Source: CAWDMN01 sp963803155 (GTDB taxonomy: Bacteria; Acidobacteriota; Terriglobia; Versatilivoradales; Versatilivoraceae). Taken from it: a stretch of DNA of 64,000 nucleotides. Positions 51,544-60,113 of this stretch are shown here, one piece after another. Location: assembly GCA_963803155.1 (NCBI GenBank), contig CAWDMN010000002.1, positions 1 to 64,000 of the forward strand, in the 5' to 3' direction. A program made the position numbers and the translations under genes. Position 1 is the stretch's first letter; the number at the start of each line of letters is the position of its first letter. The notes under the pieces were generated by a model. The model saw only the letters and a program-made list of their open reading frames with translations. It did not search any database and was not told where the DNA came from.

Positions 51544-54240
51544 TCAACGAATGGCGATGGTCTTGATGAATCTGGCTCCCGTGGGCACATCGACGGCTTC
51601 AATGTTGTAGTGCCCTTCCCGGAGGCTTGCCGCCAGGGGAAGGTCCCAAATGGCCTTTCCCCCAGCAGCCTTGAGGTTGCGCGTCAGCTCCGCCAATTCC
51701 TCGCCGTCCGGCCCCAGCAGCCGGACCCGCAACACATGCGTAGTCTCAGGCGTGACCCCGCCGACAAACAACGGAACTTTCATCAACGTCCCTCTACGAG
51801 CTTCAGCAGGAGCCTCAATCTTTGGAACCATGGGTTTTTCCGGAAGAATCGTCAACAGCGTCGGCTCTACCCTGTCCAATTTGAAGGTATACTGGCTCCG
51901 GCGGCCCAAGGACTGGCGGCTCCTGATATCGAACAGTTCCATTTCTTTTCCCAACTTGACGGTCAGCTCCATTGGAATTTCCAGCGCATCTTGTTTGTGA
52001 TATTCGGGCGGGCCCAATTCCGTGGCCCCCAGCCCATAATTGCGGTGGATACCGAGGATCTGAAGGTTGCCGGATCTCCACGGATGGATTTCAATGCCGG
52101 TTGCCGGAGTGCCATCCGCACGGACGATTTCATATTGTTTTCCAATTCCCGCCTCATGCAACAATTCCTCCCAAAATTGCCGCAGGCTTTCCCCTTCGCC
52201 CGGATGCAGCCGCCAGCGATGGTAATCCGTAAAGACAGCATTGAGGTAAATGGTCCGGCCCTTGGCATGTGGCTTGACGATTACCGCCGGGGTCCCCCGA
52301 CCGTCCTGGTACAGCGCCGTCGCCCCGGGAAGAAGGCGGAGCCCCGGTTCCGCGGTCGAGATACGCTCCAGCGCCAACCGCGAGCCGTTTTTACCCACAG
52401 GATGAAGACCCGGCGTTCCGGGAGCATAACGAAGATCGGTTTGCACGATCCCAAAAAGATCGTCCAGCTGTCCGCGAGACAGGAGCTTGCAGTGGCTGTC
52501 CATCAAGCCGGTGCGGCAATCGGCGATCAGCGTTCCACCTCGCTCGACGAACCGGCGAAGGGCGCCGGCTTCCGATTTGGAAATGGCGATGGATTGTGGC
52601 AGGAACATTACTTTTGTCTGCATTCGATCGAATGAACCGTCTTCCAACTGTCCGTACGATATGAATTGATACTGGCGTAAGTTATCTTCCAGCAGATAAA
52701 TCATAGATTGCCGGAGGCGCATAAAGTCAGATTCGAGCCGTTCATCGCGGGACCGCTTCTCCACCCAGTTCTCGCCCAGCGGACGCCGTTCGAGCATCCA
52801 ATGCGCCGTGATGGAGGGATGAGAATAATGGATGGCCACGGGATCGTTCATCCGATTCATGGCGAGCAGTTGCTTCATGATGCCGCCGGTGAGTTCGCGA
52901 TACGTTGGCGCCACAAGGCTTCCCAGCTTCGTGGGAGCGCCCGACCCCTCCAGATAACGGTTCTCTTCGTCGTAAACGATCACCCCCCGGTCCCCATGCA
53001 GAGCCTGGTACCAGAGACGCCACAATTCCATGGCATCCGCGCCGAATCCCGTGGTCAGGGCAGGCTTTTGCGGCGCGAAGGAACGCCATAGCTCCCGATT
53101 GCTGCCAATGTTGTAGGGTTCAGCCACATCGATGGCTTGGGAGAGGCGCCAGTAATCGTAACCTCCAAAAGCCGAAGGCATCTGGCAGCCCACCAAGCCG
53201 GCGATCGCGGCCGGATCGGCGGAGCGGGCCGCCTCGCTGGCTTTCCGCGCTGCATTCGCGAAAGTGAGGTTCATAAAGGTTCGGTGATCGGCCCAGGGAG
53301 AGAGGTTGTCGTCCCCCCGTTTCATCATCTCATCGGTCGAGAGCGGCGTCACCTCCCCCATCGCGCTAAAGCTGGTTCCCCACTCCCGGTTGATCTCATC
53401 CAGAGAGCCATATTGTTCGCGCAACCAGGATCGCATGGCCGCGAGAGTTTTCGGGCAAAAGCAGAAATCCCAGGCTTCTACCAGGTTGGCCACTCCGGTT
53501 TCATCCGTGGAATAAAAGAAAGGGCGGAAGCGGCGCTGCGCCGTGACGACGGAGCGAATCTTGTCCAGGGCGGCTCGCTCAGCTTCCACATCGTGAAAAC
53601 AAGGGCGTCGAGTGAACGCCTCTTTGCGTCCGCGGTCCGATTTGTAGAGGGTTTTGGCTTCCCGCATCAGTTGCTCTTTATCTTTGAGCGCCGGGGTGTG
53701 ATATGGCGAAAAAAAGTCATAGGCCATCTGGTCGCAGTAATAGCGAAAGTTAAACTTCCACCAGGGAGAGCCGCCATCCGGACGGTGGCTGGGAAGATTT
53801 TGCAATTGTCCGGCCGTCACGCCCAAATTGCGCAATGCCGGTTGTTGTTCAAGACGGTAGGCATAATACATGATCACCTGATAATCATCCCAAGGTTCAT
53901 CGGGAGTGACAATGAACTCGGTTTTCGGGATGTCAATGATCCCAGCAGCAGTTCTTAGCTTCAAAGCCAGGAAGTTCTGAATCGCGACAGCACGATCGAG
54001 AGGGAGTTCGAAAGGCACGCGCATTCCCTCCAGATGGACTGATCTCTTTTCATCGGCCACCACCCGACCATAGCTGTCGCTCCAAAGGATTTCGAGCGTG
54101 GCGGGACCTTTTTGCGGTGCAGGCAGACGCAATTCTGCATTCAAACTGTTTTGACGCGTCACCAAGGCGGGAGAAATGATGATCTCTTGACCCAGAACAA
54201 TTCCTGGAAGGAATAAAAGGATAGCCAAAATTTTTTGCAT
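51544..54240 (-). CDS. GH42-like secreted glycosidase
   Basis: 898 residues from ATG 54240, with GAGGAGG 9 nt upstream. Signal peptide MQKILAILLFLPGIVLGQ. An N-terminal sandwich (~20-120) precedes a TIM barrel (~125-480) with RSWLREQYGSLDEINREWGTSF, a block very typical of GH42 beta-galactosidases, and FYSTDETG as the probable acid/base site. An amidotransferase-like trimerisation domain follows (~520-680; MFLPQSIAISKSEAGALRRFVERGGTLIADCRTG), then beta domains ending the protein. Length exceeds standard GH42 enzymes by ~200 residues. Galactoside or arabinoside cleavage is likely, but the barrel is divergent. It is convergent with the preceding secreted-protein gene. Confidence 0.83.
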   Translation of the reverse strand: MQKILAILLFLPGIVLGQEIIISPALVTRQNSLNAELRLPAPQKGPATLEILWSDSYGRVVADEKRSVHLEGMRVPFELPLDRAVAIQNFLALKLRTAAGIIDIPKTEFIVTPDEPWDDYQVIMYYAYRLEQQPALRNLGVTAGQLQNLPSHRPDGGSPWWKFNFRYYCDQMAYDFFSPYHTPALKDKEQLMREAKTLYKSDRGRKEAFTRRPCFHDVEAERAALDKIRSVVTAQRRFRPFFYSTDETGVANLVEAWDFCFCPKTLAAMRSWLREQYGSLDEINREWGTSFSAMGEVTPLSTDEMMKRGDDNLSPWADHRTFMNLTFANAARKASEAARSADPAAIAGLVGCQMPSAFGGYDYWRLSQAIDVAEPYNIGSNRELWRSFAPQKPALTTGFGADAMELWRLWYQALHGDRGVIVYDEENRYLEGSGAPTKLGSLVAPTYRELTGGIMKQLLAMNRMNDPVAIHYSHPSITAHWMLERRPLGENWVEKRSRDERLESDFMRLRQSMIYLLEDNLRQYQFISYGQLEDGSFDRMQTKVMFLPQSIAISKSEAGALRRFVERGGTLIADCRTGLMDSHCKLLSRGQLDDLFGIVQTDLRYAPGTPGLHPVGKNGSRLALERISTAEPGLRLLPGATALYQDGRGTPAVIVKPHAKGRTIYLNAVFTDYHRWRLHPGEGESLRQFWEELLHEAGIGKQYEIVRADGTPATGIEIHPWRSGNLQILGIHRNYGLGATELGPPEYHKQDALEIPMELTVKLGKEMELFDIRSRQSLGRRSQYTFKLDRVEPTLLTILPEKPMVPKIEAPAEARRGTLMKVPLFVGGVTPETTHVLRVRLLGPDGEELAELTRNLKAAGGKAIWDLPLAASLREGHYNIEAVDVPTGARFIKTIAIR

Positions 54241-54289
54241 TGATATGAGCCTCCTCAGTAAATCCCAGTTAAGCAAAGGTGGAGCGGGT

Positions 54290-54388
54290 ACGAGTGACCG
54301 CCGTCACGGGTGCACGCTGGCTCGGCAGGCGAGGTTATCCAAGCGACGCGCGACGGGTGACTTCGTTACACTCGCGCGTCCCACCTCG
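54290..54388. repeat. Intergenic repeat family R6, copy 2
   Basis: GTGACCGCCGTCACGGGTG and a GC-rich region with GCGACGCGCGACGGGTGAC against TTACACTCGCGCGTCCC. It is related in reverse complement to 3735-3848 and is followed directly by R2 copy 3. Confidence 0.5.
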
Positions 54389-54389
54389 T

Positions 54390-54527
54390 TTTCATCTTCT
54401 TGTTGAGTCAGCCGCGCTGGCATGAGCGGCTCCCCAGAAAATAGCGTTGATGGAGACGGGGTGCCCCCACCCCGCCTGAGTTTGCCAAGCTCGCTGAGAG
54501 GGCTTTAGGGCAGGCCGTCTCCATCCC
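54390..54527. repeat. Intergenic repeat family R2, copy 3
   Basis: Contains GCGCTGGCATGAGCGGCTCC and an inverted repeat GATGGAGACGG (~54449) with CCGTCTCCATC (~54516) that is perfect. Compared with copy 1 (GATGGAGGTGG and CCGCCTCCATC), paired positions have changed together. Confidence 0.7.
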
Positions 54528-54599
54528 AGCCATTTTCTTAGGAGCTCCCTTTACCGAGCCGGGAATGGGCCCTCAATCACAGCACCCACTTCATGCGGA

Positions 54600-56276
54600 T
54601 CAGATCCGCCAAGCTCCGCCCCGCCATTGACGAATGATGTAATCGCCGCACCAGTACGCCAATGCCTGGATAGTCAAGGCGGGATTTCTGCCGCCAGAGG
54701 TGACAAAGAGGCTCCCATCCACCACAAAAAGATTATCCAGATCGTGGGATTGGCCATGCCGGTTGACCACCGAAGTTTTAGGGTCATTCCCCATCCGGCA
54801 GGTTCCATTTTGGTGAACCGTGAGCCCTCCCTTGACTGGGCCTTTTGAATAAACAGCCCGAGAGCCAGCTTCCCGGAGGATTTGTTCCATCTTCCCGGTC
54901 AGGAAATTGAAGAGGCCGATGTCTTTGGCGTGAAAGCCGTGGGTAACCCGGGCCACGGGAATCCCCCAGGCATCACGAATTTTAGGCGACACATCGACCC
55001 GATTTTCGAATTGGGGAACATCTTCAGATGGAACGGTCAGGCGATAATAGCTGTGGAACTTCTCCCTTTGATATTTTTTGAATCCCGCGCCCCATGCGGG
55101 CGCCTCGGGAGGCATCACGCCATGAAAAGCAATAGGCGTAGTAAGAGTCCTCGAGTAAATGACTCCACCCCCAATCAGGCCAGGGTTTTTTCCGTAGAAA
55201 TCATCGATGCCAATCCCCGCGCCAGGGCCAAATCCTTCGTTCATGGTCTTGCCAAAAATTCCGTAGACTTGCGGACCCGTATGCCCCATCAGGTTTCTCC
55301 CCACCCAACCGTTCCGGTTGCCCAATCCCTCAGGCCACCAGCGGGATCGGGAATTCAGGAGCAGCCGCGGGGTTTCAGTGGCCGAGGCTGCCAAGATGAT
55401 CAGGCGGGTGGGTTGATGCATCAGCCGGCCGGCTCCATCAAAATAGTCAACTCCGGAGGGTTTCCCCCGTGCATCCAGCGTTACCTCTTTGACAATTGCC
55501 TCCGGAACCAAAAGGCAGTTCCCTGTTGCCAGAGTCTCATTCAAAAGAGCGCTGACAAAACTGGCCTTGGCGCCGACTTCGCAGACAAATCCATTGCAGC
55601 AAGGATGCTGCAGGCAAGGGTTTCTGCCCCGGTAGGCCTGAGTCAGCGCTCCTAGGGGAACGATGAATGGATGATACCCAAGCCTGGCCGCCGCTGTCTT
55701 TACAATCAAATCGCCCGGAGGCAGATCTACCGGGGGACAGGGGAACGGTTTGCCGCGCTTGCCTTCAAATGGATTTACCCCTCCCTCCCCTGAAATTCCC
55801 AGTTCGTATTCCGCTTTTTCATAAAAAGGTTCGAGCTCTTCATAAGTGAGAGGCCAGTCCTCCAAGGTCGTACCCTGAACTGAGCCATATTCACTTTTCA
55901 TCCGAAAATCGATCGGAGGACGCCGCCACATTAAAGCGGCATAGGTCATCTGTCCGCCGCCCACCACCCCTCCCATCCAAGAGTATTCCCCGTTTTCTGG
56001 ATGGATGACTCGAAATTGCGTTTCCCCCCGTAAACGAAATTCTCGGGGATGCCGGCGATCGGGAGGGCTGAAATGAGTTCGGGGAGTGGTGGCATTTATA
56101 TTGGCCAACTCATCATGCTGCCGATAGTCCTCCACACGAATGAGCGGTCCGCGCTCTAACATCACTACCTTCATCCCGGCAGCTGACAGTTCCCTGGCGG
56201 CCACACCGCCAGATGCGCCTGCCCCAACGATGACTGCATCAACCCGTTCATTGAGAAATCGTGAATTGCCAACCAT
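54600..56276 (-). CDS. GMC-family FAD-dependent oxidoreductase with a Cys-rich loop
   Basis: 558 residues from ATG 56276 (GGAG 9 nt upstream). An FAD-binding motif (VIVGAGASGGVAARELSAAG, ~14-33) and the GMC C-terminal domain (HQNGTCRMGNDP, DNLFVVDGSLFVTSGGRNPALTIQALA) are clear. These enzymes oxidise sugars, sugar acids or alcohols. A loop reading CLQHPCCNGFVC (bases ~55581-55620) resembles the Cys-rich loop that holds a [3Fe-4S] cluster in FAD-dependent glucose dehydrogenase. No signal peptide is seen. It lies 64 bp downstream of a Tat-exported ferredoxin on the same strand, and no gluconate-dehydrogenase-type small or cytochrome subunit is present. Electron transfer to the ferredoxin is an inference. 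Confidence 0.9.
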   Translation of the reverse strand: MVGNSRFLNERVDAVIVGAGASGGVAARELSAAGMKVVMLERGPLIRVEDYRQHDELANINATTPRTHFSPPDRRHPREFRLRGETQFRVIHPENGEYSWMGGVVGGGQMTYAALMWRRPPIDFRMKSEYGSVQGTTLEDWPLTYEELEPFYEKAEYELGISGEGGVNPFEGKRGKPFPCPPVDLPPGDLIVKTAAARLGYHPFIVPLGALTQAYRGRNPCLQHPCCNGFVCEVGAKASFVSALLNETLATGNCLLVPEAIVKEVTLDARGKPSGVDYFDGAGRLMHQPTRLIILAASATETPRLLLNSRSRWWPEGLGNRNGWVGRNLMGHTGPQVYGIFGKTMNEGFGPGAGIGIDDFYGKNPGLIGGGVIYSRTLTTPIAFHGVMPPEAPAWGAGFKKYQREKFHSYYRLTVPSEDVPQFENRVDVSPKIRDAWGIPVARVTHGFHAKDIGLFNFLTGKMEQILREAGSRAVYSKGPVKGGLTVHQNGTCRMGNDPKTSVVNRHGQSHDLDNLFVVDGSLFVTSGGRNPALTIQALAYWCGDYIIRQWRGGAWRI

Positions 56277-56340
56277 GGCTCTTGCTCCGGCGTGTTCAGG
56301 AGGGTCTGGTTCAGGCTGGACTCCAGCAGACCAGACGCTT

Positions 56341-57078
56341 CTACCCATTTGCACCATAGGGATTTTCGGAGAGCAGGATTTGATTTTTAGGATTTCGGGT
56401 CTCGCCAACGCTGGTGACAAAAACAGCGCCACGATCGGCCATGGGACACTTCTTCTCGCAAATCCCGCAGCCAATGCACAGTTCAGGGTCGATGCGAGGC
56501 TGCTTGACCGTTACCCGCTCTCCTTTGGCATTCATCACTTCCACTTCCTCAAACCAGATCGCTTTTTTTGGAGTGGGGCAATGTTCCTCACAAACAATAC
56601 AGGAACGGGCGGAGGCATAAGGAAGACAACGGTTTTTATCGAAGAACGCCAAACCGATTTTGATTTTCTTTTTTTCCTCCACCGTCAATTCCCTGATGGC
56701 ATCGGTGGGACAAACCTGCGTGCAGAGCGTGCATTCATATTCGCAATAGCCTAGCTTCATCTTCAGAACTGGAGACCACAGTCCTTCCAAGCCGGCTTCA
56801 AAGAGAGTCGGTTGAATCGCATTGGTCGGACAGACTTTCATGCATTCGCCACAACGAATGCAACGAGCCAGGAACTCGTCCTCACCCACCGCCCCGGGAG
56901 GCCGCACCAATTCCGGATTAAAGGATTTCCCCTGTCCTCTCGCCCCAACCTTAAATAGAAGACCACCGCCAACTCCAGCGACACCAGCGGTAATCAGGCT
57001 CCGGCGGCTCAAATCCAATCGAGCCGCTTTTGGAGGGGAAATGAAATTGAACAGCCATCGTAAAGATGACTCGATCAT
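56341..57078 (-). CDS. Tat-exported ferredoxin with four [4Fe-4S] motifs (NapG/MauM-like)
   Basis: 245 residues. A Tat motif (LSRRSLITAGVAGVGGGLLF, ~23-42) directs it to the periplasm. Four Cys clusters follow: CIRCGECMKVCP, CEYECTLCTQVCP, CLPYASARSCIVCEEHCP and CIGCGICEKKCP, enough for four [4Fe-4S] centres. The layout is like NapG/MauM ferredoxins that work with a NapH-type membrane protein; such a protein is encoded just upstream (57283-58233). In NapGH the pair takes electrons from quinol. Here it may link a dehydrogenase to the membrane. Weak ribosome site; gap of 204 bp to the membrane gene. Confidence 0.92.
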   Translation of the reverse strand: MIESSLRWLFNFISPPKAARLDLSRRSLITAGVAGVGGGLLFKVGARGQGKSFNPELVRPPGAVGEDEFLARCIRCGECMKVCPTNAIQPTLFEAGLEGLWSPVLKMKLGYCEYECTLCTQVCPTDAIRELTVEEKKKIKIGLAFFDKNRCLPYASARSCIVCEEHCPTPKKAIWFEEVEVMNAKGERVTVKQPRIDPELCIGCGICEKKCPMADRGAVFVTSVGETRNPKNQILLSENPYGANG

Positions 57079-57282
57079 GTCGAGCCCCCACTCAGCCGTC
57101 TGGGCCGAAGGATCAGCCCCAGATTCACTGAGGCGTGGAGAGTTTTATAGCTCATTCAATAATTCCCTATTCGAGAGTTGCCCCTCAAAGAAATCCAAGG
57201 AGAAACAAAAACTGAAACACTGCAGATCTTTTCTTGGGAAACATCCAACTCTCCGTGCCTCGGTGTCTCGGCGGCAGCATAG

Positions 57283-58233
57283 TCATTCCTCATTTTTGTT
57301 CTTCCGGGGGACTTCAAAGTGAAAGCTGATCGCCTCGCTGGGGCATTTCGACTCACAATTCCAACAATAAAAACACTCCGCCGGCTTCCAGCCTCCATGA
57401 CTGTGCGGTTCCGCCGCACCCTGGCAATCCGGGAGGCAAAGGCGGCAATCGTTGCATGCACCCTCATTTTTCACCAGGCGTAATGCCGGATTTTTTCCGA
57501 CCACACCCAGAAGAGCGCCGAGCGGGCAGATATACCGGCACCAGAAGCGGGCGCGGAAAAAATTCAAGCCAACCACGAGGCCAAACAGTGCCCCTATCAA
57601 CAGAGTCCAAAAATAGTGGGGCTGTTCGAGCACGAGAAAATAGCGGCGCAGCACATCGTATACTGGTTCAGAAATGGAAGTAAGGCGCCACCCTCCAAGG
57701 GCCGGATCCGTTTGATAAATCCATCCAAAGATTCCCTGAATCGCCGCTTGCGCGGAAGGATAAAGAGCGATCGTGGTCGAACGATAAAAAAAGGAAAAAG
57801 GGTCCAGCCATCCCACCAGATTAAATCCTAAAAAGGCGGAAACAAGAAAGAAGGCCAGGAAGTAATGCTTTGCTTTTTGCCATCGGGAGTACCCACCGCA
57901 TTCCATCTTTTCTTTGAGACGTCCTCCGCGCAGGCCGGTGAAGAAATTATGCAGAGCTCCAAAAGGGCAGACCCAGCCGCAAAACCAGCGTCCGAAAATA
58001 AGAGTGGCCGCCAGTGTCACGAGCGAAAGCAAAAGAGAGGATATGATCTTATGTGTGCTGATCCAGGAAGTCAGCAAGATCAAGGGGTCCAATTCAAAGA
58101 AAAAGGTCACCCACCCACCGGTTCGGTTGATGGGGTGAAAAGTGGTTTGGACAACCAGGTAAAAAAAAAGAATGAGAAAGAAAGTCTGGATGATTCTCCG
58201 TGTCCAGACAATCCAGGATTTTTTCTTGGCCAT
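57283..58233 (-). CDS. NapH/NosR-type membrane polyferredoxin
   Basis: 316 residues with about five membrane helices. Cys-Pro motifs FCGWVCPFGAL and FWCRYICPLGAL sit at helix ends, as in NapH, NosR and CcoG-type proteins, and two ferredoxin motifs (CNDCRLCLPDCQ and CFYCWNCESKCP) close the C-terminus. Such proteins move electrons between quinone and Fe-S partners across the membrane. A downstream Tat-exported ferredoxin completes a NapGH-like pair. No nitrate reductase (NapA/B) or nitrous oxide reductase is in the window, so the pair serves another enzyme, perhaps the GMC oxidoreductase. Confidence 0.92.
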   Translation of the reverse strand: MAKKKSWIVWTRRIIQTFFLILFFYLVVQTTFHPINRTGGWVTFFFELDPLILLTSWISTHKIISSLLLSLVTLAATLIFGRWFCGWVCPFGALHNFFTGLRGGRLKEKMECGGYSRWQKAKHYFLAFFLVSAFLGFNLVGWLDPFSFFYRSTTIALYPSAQAAIQGIFGWIYQTDPALGGWRLTSISEPVYDVLRRYFLVLEQPHYFWTLLIGALFGLVVGLNFFRARFWCRYICPLGALLGVVGKNPALRLVKNEGACNDCRLCLPDCQGAAEPHSHGGWKPAECFYCWNCESKCPSEAISFHFEVPRKNKNEE

Positions 58234-58488
58234 TAATTAAACTCGGCGCCAGGATTCATATGATCTACACGCGCAATATATTCTGATGAAAATTATGTGG
58301 CAGCGTCACCGGGCTGCCTTCAAATAGCAATCGCTATCCGGCAGGCCATACTTCGTCAAATCAAAAGAAAGCCTATGGGGCGAACTGCACTCGGCAGACG
58401 TTTGAGATGAGCCACGATTGAGTATGTGAATCAATGCTCACCGTCGCGTCAGAAGCTTTGTCTTCTTGCAGCTTCCGGCGTGAATAAT

Positions 58489-59421
58489 TTAAATCTCTAT
58501 CATCCGGGGGTTAAGAGATTCGAATTTGAGCTTGCCCAAACCGCGGCTGTCGGCTTCGACAATATAAGAAATTTCTTGCGGTTTAAGCCCGAGCAGCGTG
58601 GCGCCGTACGCATCCACCGCCACTTGATCGATGCTGGCAATTACGGTATCCCTGCGCTTCACATCCGCCAGATTGCCGCCGGTGGGGCCATTGGCGGTGA
58701 GAATGCGAATGGCATCCATGACCACCAGGGTGGGATGCACCACCATGGCGAGATCCACCAGAGTCTTCCCCAAGTCTTGATGGAAGCGTTCCCGGGCTCC
58801 GCCGGCCACTCCCATCAAATTTTTCATTCCCAGTGTGGCCCGGCAAAGGCTGTGATGCTTAACAATGGGGACATTAATAAACTTATTCGCTTCGAGCATG
58901 TCGGCATAGATTTCCCATTCCCCTAGCACCTTCCCATGGAGAGCAGTTTTGCGGAACTTGCGAAAATCGAGAGGAAAAGCCTGGGCTCCCGCTTTTTCAG
59001 AAGCGGCTTGAATTCCGCTGCGGGCATAAGTGCGCACCGCCGTGTGGCAAGGATTATCTCCCACGAAAACCTTTTTTGCTCCCGCTTGGTAACATAGCTC
59101 GATCAAAGTGACCACCACATCGGGATTGGTGGTGGCCGCCTGCTCGGGACGCCGGTCCCAGCCGATGTTGGGTTTTATCCAGACTACATCATTTTTCGAA
59201 ATGAACCGGCCCATCCCGCCCAGGCTCTCGATGGCTTTTCCCGTCAATTGACGGGCTTCTTGAGCAATTCCTTCCACGGCCTCCAGGGATTGTTTGCAGT
59301 GGGCAATTCCCATCATGGGACCACTGGCCGCCGCTTGGGCATCAAGGCCGAATAGTCCCGTATTTATGGAAAGGCCGGTAGCCACGCCAGCTTGGATAAA
59401 TCGCCTCCGGGTACAAACCAT
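58489..59421 (-). CDS. Tat-exported DUF362 protein, paralog 2
   Basis: 310 residues from ATG 59421, with GGAG ~10 nt upstream. Tat signal TRRRFIQAGVATGLSINTG. DUF362 motifs: GGMGRFISKNDVVWIKPNIGWDRRPEQAATTNPDVV, FVGDNPCHTAVRTYARSGI, INVPIVKHHSLCRATLGMKNLMG and MDAIRILTANGPTGG. Roughly half of the residues match the paralog at 35043 over the shared blocks. It is first in a same-strand series with a membrane polyferredoxin, a periplasmic ferredoxin and a GMC oxidoreductase; DUF362 genes often neighbour Fe-S genes. No Cys cluster of its own. The function is unknown. Confidence 0.88.
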   Translation of the reverse strand: MVCTRRRFIQAGVATGLSINTGLFGLDAQAAASGPMMGIAHCKQSLEAVEGIAQEARQLTGKAIESLGGMGRFISKNDVVWIKPNIGWDRRPEQAATTNPDVVVTLIELCYQAGAKKVFVGDNPCHTAVRTYARSGIQAASEKAGAQAFPLDFRKFRKTALHGKVLGEWEIYADMLEANKFINVPIVKHHSLCRATLGMKNLMGVAGGARERFHQDLGKTLVDLAMVVHPTLVVMDAIRILTANGPTGGNLADVKRRDTVIASIDQVAVDAYGATLLGLKPQEISYIVEADSRGLGKLKFESLNPRMIEI

Positions 59422-59489
59422 ATCGAATACTCCAATTTGAAAAGGTTCGGAACGATGCAAGGACGATGCAAGTCACAAACAAAAAAACA

Positions 59490-59580
59490 TAACTACTCAG
59501 ACCCCAGCGTGGCTGCCACCCAGCAAGCCTATAGCCAGGGGTGGCGGCCTAACGGCCTTACCCCCGGCTAATGGCTGTGA
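59490..59580 (+). repeat. Intergenic repeat family R4, diverged copy 3
   Basis: Starts AACTACTCAG, then CAGCGTGGCTGCCACC; the second half differs from the other two copies. Confidence 0.4.
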
Positions 59581-59872
59581 ATCCTTCGGGTTCAGTTCCC
59601 CCTTGAACGGTTACATTTAAATTCAGTTGAACCTATTTTTAACCTTCATTGAACGAAGGAAGCAGAATCGCCCACTTTGATCAACACATTATTGTAAATC
59701 CAATTGCGGAAAAAACGGGCACCTTTTTCACATTTGTGATGGCGCCATTGGACAGTTCATTCGTTTACACTCCTTGATCGTGAGAAGTACTTCGCGGGCT
59801 ATTTTGTGATGATCGGTCAAGCGAATTCTTGAAGTACCACAGAACAGAGTGGCTACTGAGGAATGAATCATA

Positions 59873-59970
59873 CGGGAGGGCGAGCCTCCCAGCGAGCCAA
59901 AGCCAAGCAAAATCCCAGCGTGGGCTGCTCGCCAGGCAGAGTCCGCCTTAGCGGGAGTCTCTCCCTCCCG
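59873..59970. repeat. Palindromic repeat R5
   Basis: CGGGAGGG at 59873-59880 pairs with CCCTCCCG at 59963-59970, with inner GC-rich blocks (GTCCGCCTTAGCGGGAG). The right half recurs at 23661-23706. Confidence 0.6.
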
Positions 59971-60113
59971 GCCGATGCTCAGTTCAGCCGGTCAGCATGG
60001 CTGATTCACCATGTCCCTTTAAATTATCGCCTGATCGTTTGGGATTGCATGAGCCAATCCATCGGCTGTGTTATATTAAACGGTGTAAAATTTTATCGAG
60101 TTCGGAGGGATAA

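Larger units (their letters stand above)
59422..60113. other. 0.69 kb gap with R4 and R5 repeats
   Basis: No gene supported. It contains a diverged R4 copy (59490-59580) and an R5 palindrome (59873-59970). GGAGG just before 60114 serves the thiol peroxidase, with a TATATT-like -10 at ~60072 that I cannot pair with a clear -35. Confidence 0.5.

Noticed and set aside
56277..56474. An N-terminal extension of the GMC oxidoreductase that looks like a signal peptide
   Set aside because: It overlaps the coding end of the ferredoxin (CPMADRG...) in another frame, and ATG 56276 has a good ribosome site. The hydrophobic look is a chance reading of ferredoxin codons.
59873..59970. CRISPR array or tRNA in the palindromic regions
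   Set aside because: Repeats are not regularly spaced, have no spacers and no cas genes; no tRNA T-arm or cloverleaf was found in any gap.
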